Made by a program: the position numbers and the translations under genes
Assembly (NCBI RefSeq): GCF_014384895.1
Contig: NZ_JACRSQ010000002.1
Span: 186,001 to 250,000, forward strand
From: Bianquea renquensis
Lineage (GTDB): Bacteria; Bacillota; Clostridia; Lachnospirales; Bianqueaceae
Length of the DNA: 64,000 nt
Direction: 5' to 3'
In this document: piece by piece, positions 27,608 to 37,419 of the stretch
Numbering within the stretch: position 1 is the first letter of the stretch
How the letters are laid out: each line of letters begins with the position of its first letter
The notes under the pieces: generated by a model
What the model saw: the letters and a program-made list of their open reading frames with translations, nothing else
The model's database searches: none
What the model was told of the DNA's origin: nothing

Positions 27608-28802
27608 ATTTTCACCCCCGGATATCACAGAATTGGAGATCCAGGAAGTTGCCGACGCACTGCGATCTGGATGGATTACGACAGGAAAGAGGACGAAGCG
27701 ATTCGAAGATGAGATTGCGAGATATTGTGGAACGGAAAAGTCAGTTTGTTTAAATTCTGCAACGGCCGCTCTAGAGTTGACTTTGCGTATACTGGGTATC
27801 GGGCCCGGCGACGAGGTTATCACATCAGCATATACCTATACTGCGACGGTCAGTGTCATATGCCATGTTGGGGCGAGGCCTGTTCTTGTGGATGTTAAGA
27901 AAGATTCCTATGAGATGGATTATGACCAAGTTGAGCAAGCAATCACGGAGAAGACAAAAGCCATTATCCCAGTTGATCTAGGCGGAATACTGTGCGATTA
28001 CGATAGAATTTTTTCTATCGTCGAGCAGAAGAAACCAATATTTATTCCCCGTCATGCGATGCAGGAAAAATTTAATCGAATTATAGTGATTGCAGACGCG
28101 GCCCATGCATTCGGAGCAACAAGAAAGGGCCTTACCTGCGGAAACATAGCGGATTTTACTTGCTTCTCTTTCCATGCAGTGAAAAACTTGACAACAGGCG
28201 AAGGCGGCGCTGTCACTTGGCGGCATATTACCGAAATTGACAGTGATGCCTTATACCGGCAGTACATGCTGTACTCATTGCATGGTCAGTCAAAGGATGC
28301 GCTGGCGAAAACGCAGCTGGGGGCATGGGAGTATGACATTATGCTGCCGGGGTATAAATGTAATATGACGGATGTGACTGCCGCTATAGGTCTTGTTCAG
28401 CTTGCGCGATATCCAGAGATGTTAGAAAAACGCCGTAAAATCATATCGAGGTATCTTGTGGGTCTTGGAGAAAGAAACCTTCAATTTGCACCCCATTACA
28501 CCAGCTCATCAACGAGCTCCGGGCATTTATTCCTTGTTCGGATGGAGGGACAACAGCGTGAGATTCGGGATCGGGTGATTCAGGATATGGCGAGCAAAGG
28601 CATTTCCACGAATGTCCATTATAAGCCATTGCCGATGCATACCGCGTATAGACGAATGGGTTTTTCTATTGATGAGTATCCCAATTCATACCGTCAGTTT
28701 GAAAATGAGATAACGCTTCCCCTGCATACGAAATTGACCGATGAAGAGGTTGAATTTGTAATTGATGAATTTACAGAAATTATCCAAAGAATTGGATTAT
28801 AG
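27597..28802 (+). CDS. DegT/DnrJ/EryC1 sugar aminotransferase (PglE/PseC-like)
   Basis: PLP enzyme that probably aminates the 4-keto sugar made by the preceding dehydratase. The 401-residue protein shows GSGWITTGKRTKRFEDEIA at the N-terminus, an internal Asp in VIADAAHAFGA, and the PLP lysine in FHAVKNLTTGEGG near residue 198. It is the second gene of the PglF/PglE/PglC-like set. It is not a PhnW-type (class V) aminotransferase, so it is not an obvious source of aminoethylphosphonate for module B. Confidence 0.88.
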   Translation: MKVEFSPPDITELEIQEVADALRSGWITTGKRTKRFEDEIARYCGTEKSVCLNSATAALELTLRILGIGPGDEVITSAYTYTATVSVICHVGARPVLVDVKKDSYEMDYDQVEQAITEKTKAIIPVDLGGILCDYDRIFSIVEQKKPIFIPRHAMQEKFNRIIVIADAAHAFGATRKGLTCGNIADFTCFSFHAVKNLTTGEGGAVTWRHITEIDSDALYRQYMLYSLHGQSKDALAKTQLGAWEYDIMLPGYKCNMTDVTAAIGLVQLARYPEMLEKRRKIISRYLVGLGERNLQFAPHYTSSSTSSGHLFLVRMEGQQREIRDRVIQDMASKGISTNVHYKPLPMHTAYRRMGFSIDEYPNSYRQFENEITLPLHTKLTDEEVEFVIDEFTEIIQRIGL

Positions 28803-28822
28803 ATGGATGGAGGCGCGACCCG

Positions 28823-29506
28823 TTGAAAAAGTGGAATGAACTGCCGCACGCCATGCAAAATCAGCAAGTATACCAATACTACGTTGGTTTAAAAAATAAG
28901 AAAAACCAATTGCGATGGAAGCGCAGATTTGACATAGGAATTTCGTTTTGCCTATTGGTGATATTGTTTCCCGTTATGCTTATCATTAGTATTTTAATCG
29001 CCACAACCTCAGAGGGGCCTATATTATTCCGTCAAAAGCGGGTGACGCAATATGGGAGAATTTTTACGATTTATAAGTTTCGGACTATGGTGAATGACGC
29101 GGAACGGCTAGGAACTCTTGTAACAACCAAAAACGATGCACGAGTCACTGAGGTCGGCGGTTTCCTCAGAAAATACAGATTGGACGAGTTGCCACAGCTC
29201 ATCAATATCCTAAAGGGAGATATGACATTGGTCGGCGCCAGGCCCGAGGTGATTCACTACGTGAAATGCTATACGGATGAAATGAAAGCGACGTTACTAT
29301 TGCCTGCAGGCGTGACCTCTGAGGCAAGTATACAATATAAGGACGAAGAAAAAATACTGTCCAAGGCTGACAAAGCAGATGAAGTCTATATTCGCTGTGT
29401 CCTGCCTGAGAAGATGAAATATAATTTAGCGTATCTAAACGAATTTTCTGTCTTTCAAGATTTGAAAGTGATCATTCACACAGTTTTTGCGCTGTTTCAT
29501 AAATAA
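28823..29506 (+). CDS. Short initiating sugar-phosphate transferase (PglC-like)
   Basis: A 227-residue monotopic phosphoglycosyltransferase with a single hydrophobic segment near 32-55 and the catalytic domain directly after it (LFRQKRVTQYG, FRTMVNDAE, LDELPQLINILKGDMTLVG, ARPEV). It starts glycan assembly on undecaprenyl phosphate, probably with the amino-deoxy sugar from the two preceding genes. TTG 28823 is the start behind GGAGG. It is much shorter than the two long initiating transferases at 316 and 42193. Confidence 0.88.
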   Translation: MKKWNELPHAMQNQQVYQYYVGLKNKKNQLRWKRRFDIGISFCLLVILFPVMLIISILIATTSEGPILFRQKRVTQYGRIFTIYKFRTMVNDAERLGTLVTTKNDARVTEVGGFLRKYRLDELPQLINILKGDMTLVGARPEVIHYVKCYTDEMKATLLLPAGVTSEASIQYKDEEKILSKADKADEVYIRCVLPEKMKYNLAYLNEFSVFQDLKVIIHTVFALFHK

Positions 29507-29527
29507 GATTTTAGGAAGGATCAACCG

Positions 29528-30787
29528 ATGGTGAAGAGAATTTGGTTTGTCAGTCACTATGCAATGCCGCCGGCTTATGAGATGAGAGAAAAAACATTGA
29601 AGCACGCGTACTATCTTCAAAAAAAGGGATATGAGGTTACGATTGTGTCGGCGAGTACCATACACAATACGAATGTCAATCTGATGCGGAACACGTCCAC
29701 ACAGTATCGGATGCAGAAATACGATGGCATTCCCTTTATTCATATAAAATGTTGCGATTACCATGATCGTGGGACTGTCTGGAGAATTCTAAACCTGCTG
29801 CAGTTTGCTGTTAAATTCAGGCTCATAGGACAGAAATTTCCACTTCCGGATGTAATTATAGCGGAGGCAAACTGCATCAATTACTCTCCCATCTATTATT
29901 TTTGTCGAGACAATAAGATTCCTTTTTATGTGGATGTACGGGATTTATGGCCGGAGTCAATAGTGGAATACTTAGGTTTTTCAAAAAATAATCCAGTGAT
30001 TCGCTACTTATATCACCGCGAAAAGAAAATGTACATGCGCTCAGATGGGATCATTTTCTCTATGGCTGGCGGCAAACAATATATTAAAGAAAAGGGGTGG
30101 GATACGGCTGTCCCCCCCTCCAAAATTCACCACATCAATAATGGCGTCGATTTGAAAGCATTTGAATATAACAAGGATCATTTTCAAATTCAAGATTCGG
30201 ATTTAACCGATGCACATACATTCAAGGTAATCTATTGTGGATCCATACGCCTGGTGAATGGATTGGGTACCCTGGTCGATACAGCTGCTGAACTTAAGAG
30301 GATGAATCGAGGAAATATTAAGATATTGGTATATGGGGATGGAGACGAGCGCGCTAGTTTGGAACAGCGCTGTAAAAGAGAAAAATTGGATAACATCATT
30401 TTTAAGGGGTTTGTTGAGAAAAAGTATATACCATTTATTATATCCTGTGGAGATTTAAATTTTATTCAGGTTAAGCAGACCGCGATTATGCGTTTTGGAA
30501 GCAGTTTGAATAAATTGTTTGAGTATTTAGCTAGCGGCAAACCCGTGTTATCCGATTTGCAAGTTCGATATGATATCATCAAACGCTATGGGGCAGGGAC
30601 GACGATGACTACCCAGGCCCCAGCAGATATAGCCAACGAGATGATTCGGTATGCCGAAATGGACCCAAAAGAATACGAAACAATTTGTCAAAATGCGCGC
30701 CGCGCAGCAAAAGCATATGACTATAAACGGTTGACAGATAAGTTAATTGCCATTATAACGCCGAAAAAGGAAGGTTGCACAAAATGA
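29528..30787 (+). CDS. Glycosyltransferase family 4
   Basis: A 419-residue GT-B enzyme resembling WbpH/WbuB-type proteins: SHYAMPPAYEMREKTLKHA at the N-terminus, YVDVRDLWPESI near 138-149, INNGVDLKAFEY near 205, YCGSIRLVNG near 238, and a C-terminal donor site around LNKLFEYLASGKPVLSD near 337. It follows the initiating transferase and so may add the second sugar of the module C repeat. Its end overlaps the next start (ATGA). Confidence 0.88.
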   Translation: MVKRIWFVSHYAMPPAYEMREKTLKHAYYLQKKGYEVTIVSASTIHNTNVNLMRNTSTQYRMQKYDGIPFIHIKCCDYHDRGTVWRILNLLQFAVKFRLIGQKFPLPDVIIAEANCINYSPIYYFCRDNKIPFYVDVRDLWPESIVEYLGFSKNNPVIRYLYHREKKMYMRSDGIIFSMAGGKQYIKEKGWDTAVPPSKIHHINNGVDLKAFEYNKDHFQIQDSDLTDAHTFKVIYCGSIRLVNGLGTLVDTAAELKRMNRGNIKILVYGDGDERASLEQRCKREKLDNIIFKGFVEKKYIPFIISCGDLNFIQVKQTAIMRFGSSLNKLFEYLASGKPVLSDLQVRYDIIKRYGAGTTMTTQAPADIANEMIRYAEMDPKEYETICQNARRAAKAYDYKRLTDKLIAIITPKKEGCTK

Positions 30788-32097
30788 AAGAAAAATTATT
30801 AAAAAAGATTGAGGAGCGCAGCATTGTGGTCGGTGTAATTGGATTAGGGTATGTCGGTTTACCCTTAGCTGTTGAAAAAGCAAAAGCAGGCTTTAAAACC
30901 ATTGGATTTGACGTCCAGCCGGAAAAAGTGCGTATGGTCAATGAGGGCCATAATTATATCGGGGATGTTGTAGATAAAGATTTGGTGCAGCTGGTGCGCG
31001 ATGGTGTGCTCTCCGCAACAACAGATTTTTCATTTATCCAGGATGTAGATTTTATTGCAATCTGTGTGCCAACACCTTTGGACGCACATCAACAGCCGGA
31101 TATCAGCTATGTAAAAAATAGCGCCATCAACATCGCAAAATATCTCAAAAAAGAGACAATGGTTGTCTTAGAATCAACAACCTACCCGGGGACGACAGAA
31201 GAGTTAATAAAACCCATACTTGAAGAGGGATCAGGACTGCGCTGTGGCGACGATTTTTATCTAGGATTCTCACCGGAACGCGTTGACCCAGGTAATCTCG
31301 TCTACCATACAAAGAATACCCCCAAGGTTATCGGAGCCATTGGCAGAGATGCAACGGAAGTCATCGGCGCCATGTATCGGGCTGTACTCGATGGAGGTAT
31401 TTATGAGGTATCGTCTCCAGCGGTGGCAGAGATGGAGAAGATTTTAGAGAATACGTATCGCAATGTCAATATCGGGCTTGTGAATGAATTGGCGATGTTA
31501 TGTGATCGCATGGGCATTAATATCTGGGAAGTCGTGGACGCGGCGAAGACGAAGCCGTATGGATTTCAAGCTTTTTATCCTGGACCGGGTCTGGGCGGGC
31601 ACTGCATTCCCCTTGATCCATATTATCTTTCCTGGAAAGCGAGGGAGTACGGTTTTCATACGTCCATGATTGAAAGTTCCATGATGATCAATGACAGGAT
31701 GCCGGAATACTGTGTTGACCGTGCGGCCCGAATCTTAAATCAGGATCGAAAGGCTTTAAATGGAGCTAAGGTGTTGGTGTTAGGGGTGGCCTATAAGCAG
31801 GATATTGATGATTACCGAGAGAGTCCGGCGCTGAAAGTGATCGAATGCTTTGAAAAGGTTGGAGCCGAGACGGAGTACTATGATCCGTTTATTCCGTCCT
31901 ATAGATATAAAGGGGTCGAGCGAAGGGGGCTAGAAAGACTCGATGCCGAAATTTTGAAATCCTTTGATCTGACAGTCATTACCACGGCACATACAGCCAT
32001 CGATTATGAGGTGGTTGCCCAAAATTCTCGCTGGGTATTCGATACCAAGAATGCCATGAAGGCTATCGTAGATCGCAAAAATATTATCTTGCTGTAA
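30784..32097 (+). CDS. UDP-N-acetylglucosamine 6-dehydrogenase (WbpA type)
   Basis: NAD-dependent oxidation of UDP-GlcNAc to UDP-GlcNAcA. About 437 residues with VIGLGYVGLPLAVEKAKAG near 20-38 (NAD site), CVPTPLD near 98-104, GFSPERVDPGN near 164-174, ENTYRNVNIGLVNELA, and the catalytic-Cys region GPGLGGHCIPLDP near 263-275. ATG 30784 gives an ATGA overlap with the previous gene behind AGGAAGG. It is followed by WbpB-, WbpD- and WbpE-like genes, which together make UDP-2,3-diacetamido-2,3-dideoxy-glucuronic acid. Confidence 0.92.
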   Translation: MKEKLLKKIEERSIVVGVIGLGYVGLPLAVEKAKAGFKTIGFDVQPEKVRMVNEGHNYIGDVVDKDLVQLVRDGVLSATTDFSFIQDVDFIAICVPTPLDAHQQPDISYVKNSAINIAKYLKKETMVVLESTTYPGTTEELIKPILEEGSGLRCGDDFYLGFSPERVDPGNLVYHTKNTPKVIGAIGRDATEVIGAMYRAVLDGGIYEVSSPAVAEMEKILENTYRNVNIGLVNELAMLCDRMGINIWEVVDAAKTKPYGFQAFYPGPGLGGHCIPLDPYYLSWKAREYGFHTSMIESSMMINDRMPEYCVDRAARILNQDRKALNGAKVLVLGVAYKQDIDDYRESPALKVIECFEKVGAETEYYDPFIPSYRYKGVERRGLERLDAEILKSFDLTVITTAHTAIDYEVVAQNSRWVFDTKNAMKAIVDRKNIILL

Positions 32098-32111
32098 AGG
32101 ATGCTGAGATT

Positions 32112-33188
32112 ATGAAATATGCTTTGATCGGATGTGGACGGATATCGTACAATCATATAGCCGCGGCCATGGCGAATGATCTGGAGATCACAGCGGTGTG
32201 TGACGTCGTACCTTCGCATATGGAAAACAAGGTGGAAACCTTTCATCTGCCGAAAGAGGTCAAGCAATATACAGATTACCTTGAAATGTTAGAAGAGGAA
32301 ACCCCGACTCTTGTCGCCATTGCGACTGAAAGCGGAAATCATGCCAGGATAGCAGTGGATTGTATCCGCCATGGATGCAATGTGATCATTGAGAAGCCGA
32401 TTGCACTGTCATTACGGGACGCAGACCAGATTCTTCAATTGGCAAAAGAAAAAAATGTCAAGGTGTGCGCATGTCATCAGAATCGATTCAATAAATCCAT
32501 TCAAAAGATCCGAGAGGCTGTGGAGCAGGGGCGCTTCGGCCGTATGTTTTATGGAACGGCTCATATTCGATGGAATCGAGGGCCGCAGTATTACTCCCAA
32601 GCACCTTGGCGGGGAACATGGGAGCAAGATGGAGGCGCCCTTATGAATCAGTGCATCCATAACATTGATCTGCTCCGGTGGATGATGGGGGATGCGGTAG
32701 CGGAAGTCTTTGCGTATACGGATCGCCTGAATCATCCATATATAGAGGCGGAAGACCTCGGCATTGCGTTGGTGAGGTTCCAGAATGGAAGTTACGGTAT
32801 TATTGAAGGGACAACCGATATATATCCCCAAAATTTAGAGGAAACCCTATATCTTTTTGGCGAGAGAGGGACTGTCAAGGCTGGTGGGAAATCGGTCAAT
32901 CGAATCGACGAGTGGAGATTTGCCGATGGAGAGGATAGCGCAGATCAGATCAAAGAGGCGTTTAAGGAAGATCCACCGAATGTCTATGGCTTTGGGCATA
33001 CCCCATTATATCGGGATGTGATCGATGCGGTTTTGCAGGACCGTGCGCCGTATGTTGATGGCTATGCGGGCAAGCGGGCGTTGGAGTTAGTTCTGGCCAT
33101 TTATAAATCCGCGCAGGAGAAAAGGCCGATTTCACTTCCCCTCGCGGCGGCAAGCACAGAAGATTGGATTGGACGATTCCCTAAATGA
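32112..33188 (+). CDS. Gfo/Idh/MocA oxidoreductase (WbpB/WlbA type)
   Basis: Oxidises C3 of UDP-GlcNAcA to the 3-keto sugar. The 358-residue protein has the NAD motif IGCGRISYNHI near 6-16, the family EKPIAL motif with its conserved Lys near 96-101, and a catalytic-region stretch ending in NQCIHNIDLLRWMMG near 178-192. Order and partners (6-dehydrogenase before, acetyltransferase and aminotransferase after) match the wbpA-B-D-E or wlbA-B-C pathway. Its stop overlaps the next start by 4 bp. Confidence 0.9.
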   Translation: MKYALIGCGRISYNHIAAAMANDLEITAVCDVVPSHMENKVETFHLPKEVKQYTDYLEMLEEETPTLVAIATESGNHARIAVDCIRHGCNVIIEKPIALSLRDADQILQLAKEKNVKVCACHQNRFNKSIQKIREAVEQGRFGRMFYGTAHIRWNRGPQYYSQAPWRGTWEQDGGALMNQCIHNIDLLRWMMGDAVAEVFAYTDRLNHPYIEAEDLGIALVRFQNGSYGIIEGTTDIYPQNLEETLYLFGERGTVKAGGKSVNRIDEWRFADGEDSADQIKEAFKEDPPNVYGFGHTPLYRDVIDAVLQDRAPYVDGYAGKRALELVLAIYKSAQEKRPISLPLAAASTEDWIGRFPK

Positions 33189-33754
33189 ATACGTATTTCG
33201 TACACGAAAGCAGCTATATTGATGGACAGGTGGAAATAGGAGACAGAACAAAGATTTGGCATTTTTGTCATATACAATCGGGTGCTGTTATTGGAGCAGA
33301 TTGTAGTTTGGGTCAAAATGTCAATATATCCAGCCATGTTAAGATTGGAAACCATGTGAAGATTCAGAATAACGTATCAGTTTATGAAGGTGTGGAGCTG
33401 GAGGACTATGTTTTTTGCGGACCGTCTATGGTCTTTACCAATGATTTAACTCCTAGAAGCCAGTATCCGAAGGGAAGCGCTGGCTATAAAAAGACCCTGG
33501 TTAAAAGGGGAGCCACCATAGGGGCGAATGCCACAATTGTCTGTGGCATTACCATCGGAGAGTATGCCATGATTGCAGCAGGAGCTGTTGTCACAAAAAA
33601 TGTAGAACCATATGCGTTGATGGCGAATGTTCCGGCAAGGCGGGTCGGCTGGGTCTGCGTATGTGGCGCGAAATTGCAGGATGATTTGGTATGTCCTCAT
33701 TGTCATAGAGCATACAAAAGCGTTGGCTCAAATCTTTTCCAAATTGAGGAATAA
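33185..33754 (+). CDS. Left-handed beta-helix N-acetyltransferase (WbpD/WlbB type)
   Basis: Acetylates the 3-amino group of the amino-uronic acid nucleotide. The 189-residue protein has hexapeptide repeats from about residue 10 to 145 (IGDRTKIW, IGADCSLGQNVNI, IGANATIVCGITIG) and a C-terminal zinc-ribbon-like tail with Cys pairs in CVCGAKL and CPHCHR, seen in this family. It overlaps the preceding oxidoreductase by 4 bp. Confidence 0.9.
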   Translation: MNTYFVHESSYIDGQVEIGDRTKIWHFCHIQSGAVIGADCSLGQNVNISSHVKIGNHVKIQNNVSVYEGVELEDYVFCGPSMVFTNDLTPRSQYPKGSAGYKKTLVKRGATIGANATIVCGITIGEYAMIAAGAVVTKNVEPYALMANVPARRVGWVCVCGAKLQDDLVCPHCHRAYKSVGSNLFQIEE

Positions 33755-33767
33755 GGTGGAGGAATAC

Positions 33768-34895
33768 ATGGAATTTCGAGATTTACGGAAGCAGTATCAG
33801 GTATTGGAAAAGCAAATGAATTCTGCTATGATTCAGGCTGTATCCGATGGACACTATATCATGGGGAAGCAAGTTCTTGAGTTGGAAGAAATTTTGGCTG
33901 ACTATGTAGGAGTCAAGCATTGTATTTCGTGCGGCAATGGGACCGACGCTTTACTTCTAGCGCTTATGGCCTGGGGTGTACAAAAGGGGGATGCGGTCTT
34001 CGTCCCAGATTTTACTTTTTTTGCCTCGGCGGAGGTCGTGGCTGCGCTGGGCGCTACTCCAATTTTTGTTGATGTTGATATGAGTACGTATAATTTAGAT
34101 CCACACAAACTAGAAGTAGCAATTCTTGAAACGAGGAAAAGAACTTCTCTCACACCAAAGGCTGTGGTGGCGGTGGATCTATTCGGTCAGCCGGCTGATT
34201 ATGAAAGGATTCGAAAAATCGTTACTCAGTATGGATTACTTCTGCTGGAGGATGGCGCACAAGGCTTTGGAGGTCGTATTGATGATCGGAAGGCGTGTAG
34301 CTTTGGCGATATGGCAACGACTTCCTTTTTTCCCGCCAAACCGCTGGGCTGTTATGGAGATGGAGGAGCAATTTTTACCGATCACGATGAATGGGCGCAG
34401 ATCCTTCGTTCTCTGCGAGTTCATGGAAAAGGAACAGATAAATACGATAATATACGAATCGGTATGAATTCTAGACTTGATACGATTCAGGCGGCAATAT
34501 TGTTAGTCAAATTTGAGGCTTTCAACCAATATGAACTCCGCGAAGTCAATCGTGTCGCGGAGCAGTACCGCAGACTTTTGCCAGATACAGTGATACAGCC
34601 CATGGTCCCGGAAGGATATGTATCAAGCTGGGCTCAATACACAATTCAACTGGGGAATAAGAGTGAGCGCGATGCACTGCAAGCGTATCTTAAAGAGCAA
34701 GAAATACCCTCTATGGTATATTACCCGAAGCCTATGCACTGCCAGACAGCGTTTCAACACATTCAAGACGGAATGGAGTACCCTGTTACGGACAGATTAT
34801 GCAGTACGGTGCTGTCTTTGCCAATACATCCATACATGAGCGAAGAAGAGATTATCAGAGTTTCAACCGCAATACAAAGTTTTATAACGAGATGA
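33768..34895 (+). CDS. DegT-family aminotransferase (WbpE/WlbC type)
   Basis: PLP enzyme that aminates the 3-keto uronic acid nucleotide. About 375 residues: FRDLRKQY at the start, GNGTDALLLAL near 53-63, LLEDGAQGFGG, and the PLP lysine in SFFPAKPLGCYGDGGA near 182-197. ATG 33768 lies behind AGGTGGAGG and gives the canonical MEFRDL start; the longer reading frame upstream runs through the acetyltransferase gene. It completes the UDP-diacetamido-glucuronate set. Confidence 0.92.
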   Translation: MEFRDLRKQYQVLEKQMNSAMIQAVSDGHYIMGKQVLELEEILADYVGVKHCISCGNGTDALLLALMAWGVQKGDAVFVPDFTFFASAEVVAALGATPIFVDVDMSTYNLDPHKLEVAILETRKRTSLTPKAVVAVDLFGQPADYERIRKIVTQYGLLLLEDGAQGFGGRIDDRKACSFGDMATTSFFPAKPLGCYGDGGAIFTDHDEWAQILRSLRVHGKGTDKYDNIRIGMNSRLDTIQAAILLVKFEAFNQYELREVNRVAEQYRRLLPDTVIQPMVPEGYVSSWAQYTIQLGNKSERDALQAYLKEQEIPSMVYYPKPMHCQTAFQHIQDGMEYPVTDRLCSTVLSLPIHPYMSEEEIIRVSTAIQSFITR

Positions 34896-34922
34896 TGGGG
34901 ACGCCCAGAAAGAGGGATTGAG

Positions 34923-36266
34923 ATGACAGCTATGGCTGATAAGAGAATCAAAAGCATCACGATATTCAAATGTGCATATGTTTGTCTACTTATCTTATCC
35001 TTTCTTAACTTTAGCAGTCAGAATGTTTCCTTACTCGCATCTATTCTAGCGATAGTGGGAGGCGCTCTTATTTTTTGGGGACTCGTGCGGAAACGGTTAT
35101 TTACAATGCCAGGGATCGTATTCTTAACCATATTTTTGGGCATCTATCTTGTTTCTTGTATGATTAATCTAAAATATGGTATAATAGGAAATATAAAGAG
35201 TTTTATCTGGCTGCTGCTTCAATTTTTTTTACTCTATACAGTGGATGATACGGTAGAGGATTCCTACTATAAGAGAGAAGCAGTTCTTCTTATGCGTCTG
35301 TATTCCATCCTAATCTTTATAACCTCTTTGATTGCTCTGATCATGGCGGTCCTGCATATAGAACAGGTATCAGAGGGATTAGGAGGTACGATTATCAGGG
35401 GGGTGTATGCTGGACGCCTGTACGGAGAATATACAGATCCCAATTATGGCGCTATGTTTGCGGTGATAGCGATTTTCTTTTCTTCCTATCTTTGGCAGCA
35501 TTCCTCTTATCTGCCGTCGCGATTTTTTTTCTCGGTGAATGTACTCGTTCAGTGCACATACTGTTTTTTGTCCGGTTCTAGAACCGCTATACTTTCATTG
35601 CTGATCTGTATGGTTATGGGCCTTGCCCTCTGGGTGTATAAACGATTTGTTAGGGGAAATGCACTTCGGCAAAGATATTGGAGAATTTTTATATCTGTTA
35701 TATTGGCTGCTTTCATCATAGGGATACTGTTTTTCTTATACCGCGCGTGTCTTGCCCATGTAGAGGATACGCTTGCGGTTGATGTGGAAGAAGCAGCGGA
35801 TCACTATATAGGGCGTGACCTATCAACCGCTGATTTTACAAGCGGTCGCTTTAAGATTTGGTTTAGCGGAATGGAAGTATGGAAAACAACGCCATTCTTT
35901 GGAACGTCGCCCAGAAATTTATTGCCCTATGCGAAGGCTGTGCTCCCGGATACGTATATCGCAACTCAAAATTATGTCGCCATGCACAATGTATTTTTGG
36001 ATCTTTTAGTAGAAACCGGCGTGTTGGGCCTGCTCAGTATGCTGGGCTTTATTGGATATATGGCGGTGTGGATCTTCAAGCGCTGGGGCAAAACGGCGTA
36101 TGAAGACTTCCCCTTCAGTCTGTGCATAGCGGTAACCGTGACCGCAATCGGCATATCCGCATGTTTTCTAACGGAAATACTGTTTATCAATTCAGTTGGC
36201 GCGTTCTTTTTCTGGTCGTGTCTAGGATATTTAGTTCACTTTAGCAAGGAAAAGCAGAGGCAGTGA
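34923..36266 (+). CDS. O-antigen ligase/polymerase-like protein (Wzy, module C)
   Basis: A 447-residue polytopic membrane protein with about 11-12 helices and a long loop at roughly 275-355. The Wzy_C region is clear: TSGRFKIWFSGMEVWKTTPF then MHNVFLDLLVETGVLGLL. It probably polymerises the module C repeat unit. RBS AGAGGGA precedes the ATG. Confidence 0.8.
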   Translation: MTAMADKRIKSITIFKCAYVCLLILSFLNFSSQNVSLLASILAIVGGALIFWGLVRKRLFTMPGIVFLTIFLGIYLVSCMINLKYGIIGNIKSFIWLLLQFFLLYTVDDTVEDSYYKREAVLLMRLYSILIFITSLIALIMAVLHIEQVSEGLGGTIIRGVYAGRLYGEYTDPNYGAMFAVIAIFFSSYLWQHSSYLPSRFFFSVNVLVQCTYCFLSGSRTAILSLLICMVMGLALWVYKRFVRGNALRQRYWRIFISVILAAFIIGILFFLYRACLAHVEDTLAVDVEEAADHYIGRDLSTADFTSGRFKIWFSGMEVWKTTPFFGTSPRNLLPYAKAVLPDTYIATQNYVAMHNVFLDLLVETGVLGLLSMLGFIGYMAVWIFKRWGKTAYEDFPFSLCIAVTVTAIGISACFLTEILFINSVGAFFFWSCLGYLVHFSKEKQRQ

Positions 36267-36279
36267 AGGGAGGCGGAGT

Positions 36280-37419
36280 ATGGGCGACGTTCGCATATTG
36301 GCCGGGTTTTTGACCGGAAGCTATGGAGGGGTCGAGAGGTATATGATGGAAAATTTCAGACTGTTGAATCGAACAAAATTCTCCATGGATTTCTTGACCA
36401 GCGCTTCTGACGTTCCCTTTGAAGCGGAATTGAGGCAGGCAGGTGCAACAGTTTACCATATTCCATCCTTTAAGCACCCGGTTCGCTGCTACCGGGAGAT
36501 CCGGAAAATTTTGCGGCGTCGCACCTACGGCTGCATCCATTTGAACATCTCCACCGCTTTATTGGCGGTGGCGGCCGTTGCAGGGAGAAGGGAAAAGGTA
36601 CCTGTGCTGGTCCATTCTCATAGCAGCGGATATCACGACCGGAATCGAACGCGGGAGGTCGTGTATACATTTCTCCACAGGATATGCAAACCTATGCTAA
36701 AGCGGAATACGGACTATTTTGGCGCCTGCTCTTTGGAGGCGGCCGCCTGGATGTTTCCTGGAGATGTTGTCAAGTCAGGAAGGGTGCATATCTTAAAAAA
36801 TGCGATTGATATCCATACATTCGAATACGATGAGTCGGTTCGCACAAAAGTGCGAAGGGAGCTAAATGTCGAGGCGGATACCGTGGTGTTAGGGCATGTC
36901 GGAAATTTTATGCCAGTTAAAAATCATCGCTTTCTGCTGGAAATATTTCAAGCGTTTTTAGCTTTGAATTCCAATGCCCGTCTGCTCTTGCTTGGCACGG
37001 GAGAGTTACAGAGCGAGATAAAGACTCGAGCTCAGGAGGCAAAACTATCGGACAAGATTCTTTTTTTAGGATATCAGCCGAATCCGCAGGACTTTTATCA
37101 AGCCATGGATGCATTGGTTTTACCTTCGCTTTTTGAAGGGTTTCCCCTTGTAGCGGTTGAAGCCCAGACAGCAGGGCTGCCCTGTTATCTCAGCGATGCG
37201 ATCACAAAAGCGTCGGCGCTGACGGATCTTGTGCACTTTATCAGTATACACAGATCACCCACCGTGTGGGCGTCAGAAATGAACCGGACATTACACTCGC
37301 CGAGATATTCCAGGCATGAGGAGATGGTGGACAAGGGCTATTCGTTGGAGCAGGGGATCCGGTCTCTAGAGGAAATTTACAGTCAAATCATAAAGGAAAA
37401 GGAGAATTCCCATGTATGA
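36280..37419 (+). CDS. Glycosyltransferase family 4 (EpsF-like)
   Basis: A 379-residue GT-B enzyme: GFLTGSYGGVERYMMENF near residues 9-26 (the GGVE motif), HINISTALLAVAA-like acceptor helix near 88, NAIDIHTFEY near 167, GHVGNFMPVKNH near 193, LLGTGELQSEI near 229, and LPSLFEGFPLVAVEAQTAGL near 275 with the E-x7-E pair. GGGAGGCGG precedes the ATG. Overlaps glf by 8 bp. Confidence 0.9.
   Translation: MGDVRILAGFLTGSYGGVERYMMENFRLLNRTKFSMDFLTSASDVPFEAELRQAGATVYHIPSFKHPVRCYREIRKILRRRTYGCIHLNISTALLAVAAVAGRREKVPVLVHSHSSGYHDRNRTREVVYTFLHRICKPMLKRNTDYFGACSLEAAAWMFPGDVVKSGRVHILKNAIDIHTFEYDESVRTKVRRELNVEADTVVLGHVGNFMPVKNHRFLLEIFQAFLALNSNARLLLLGTGELQSEIKTRAQEAKLSDKILFLGYQPNPQDFYQAMDALVLPSLFEGFPLVAVEAQTAGLPCYLSDAITKASALTDLVHFISIHRSPTVWASEMNRTLHSPRYSRHEEMVDKGYSLEQGIRSLEEIYSQIIKEKENSHV

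Noticed and set aside
27597..28802. DegT-family aminotransferase as the missing aminoethylphosphonate transaminase
   Set aside because: Its motifs are those of nucleotide-sugar aminotransferases and it is coupled to a PglF-like dehydratase in another transcription unit; PhnW enzymes belong to a different aminotransferase class.
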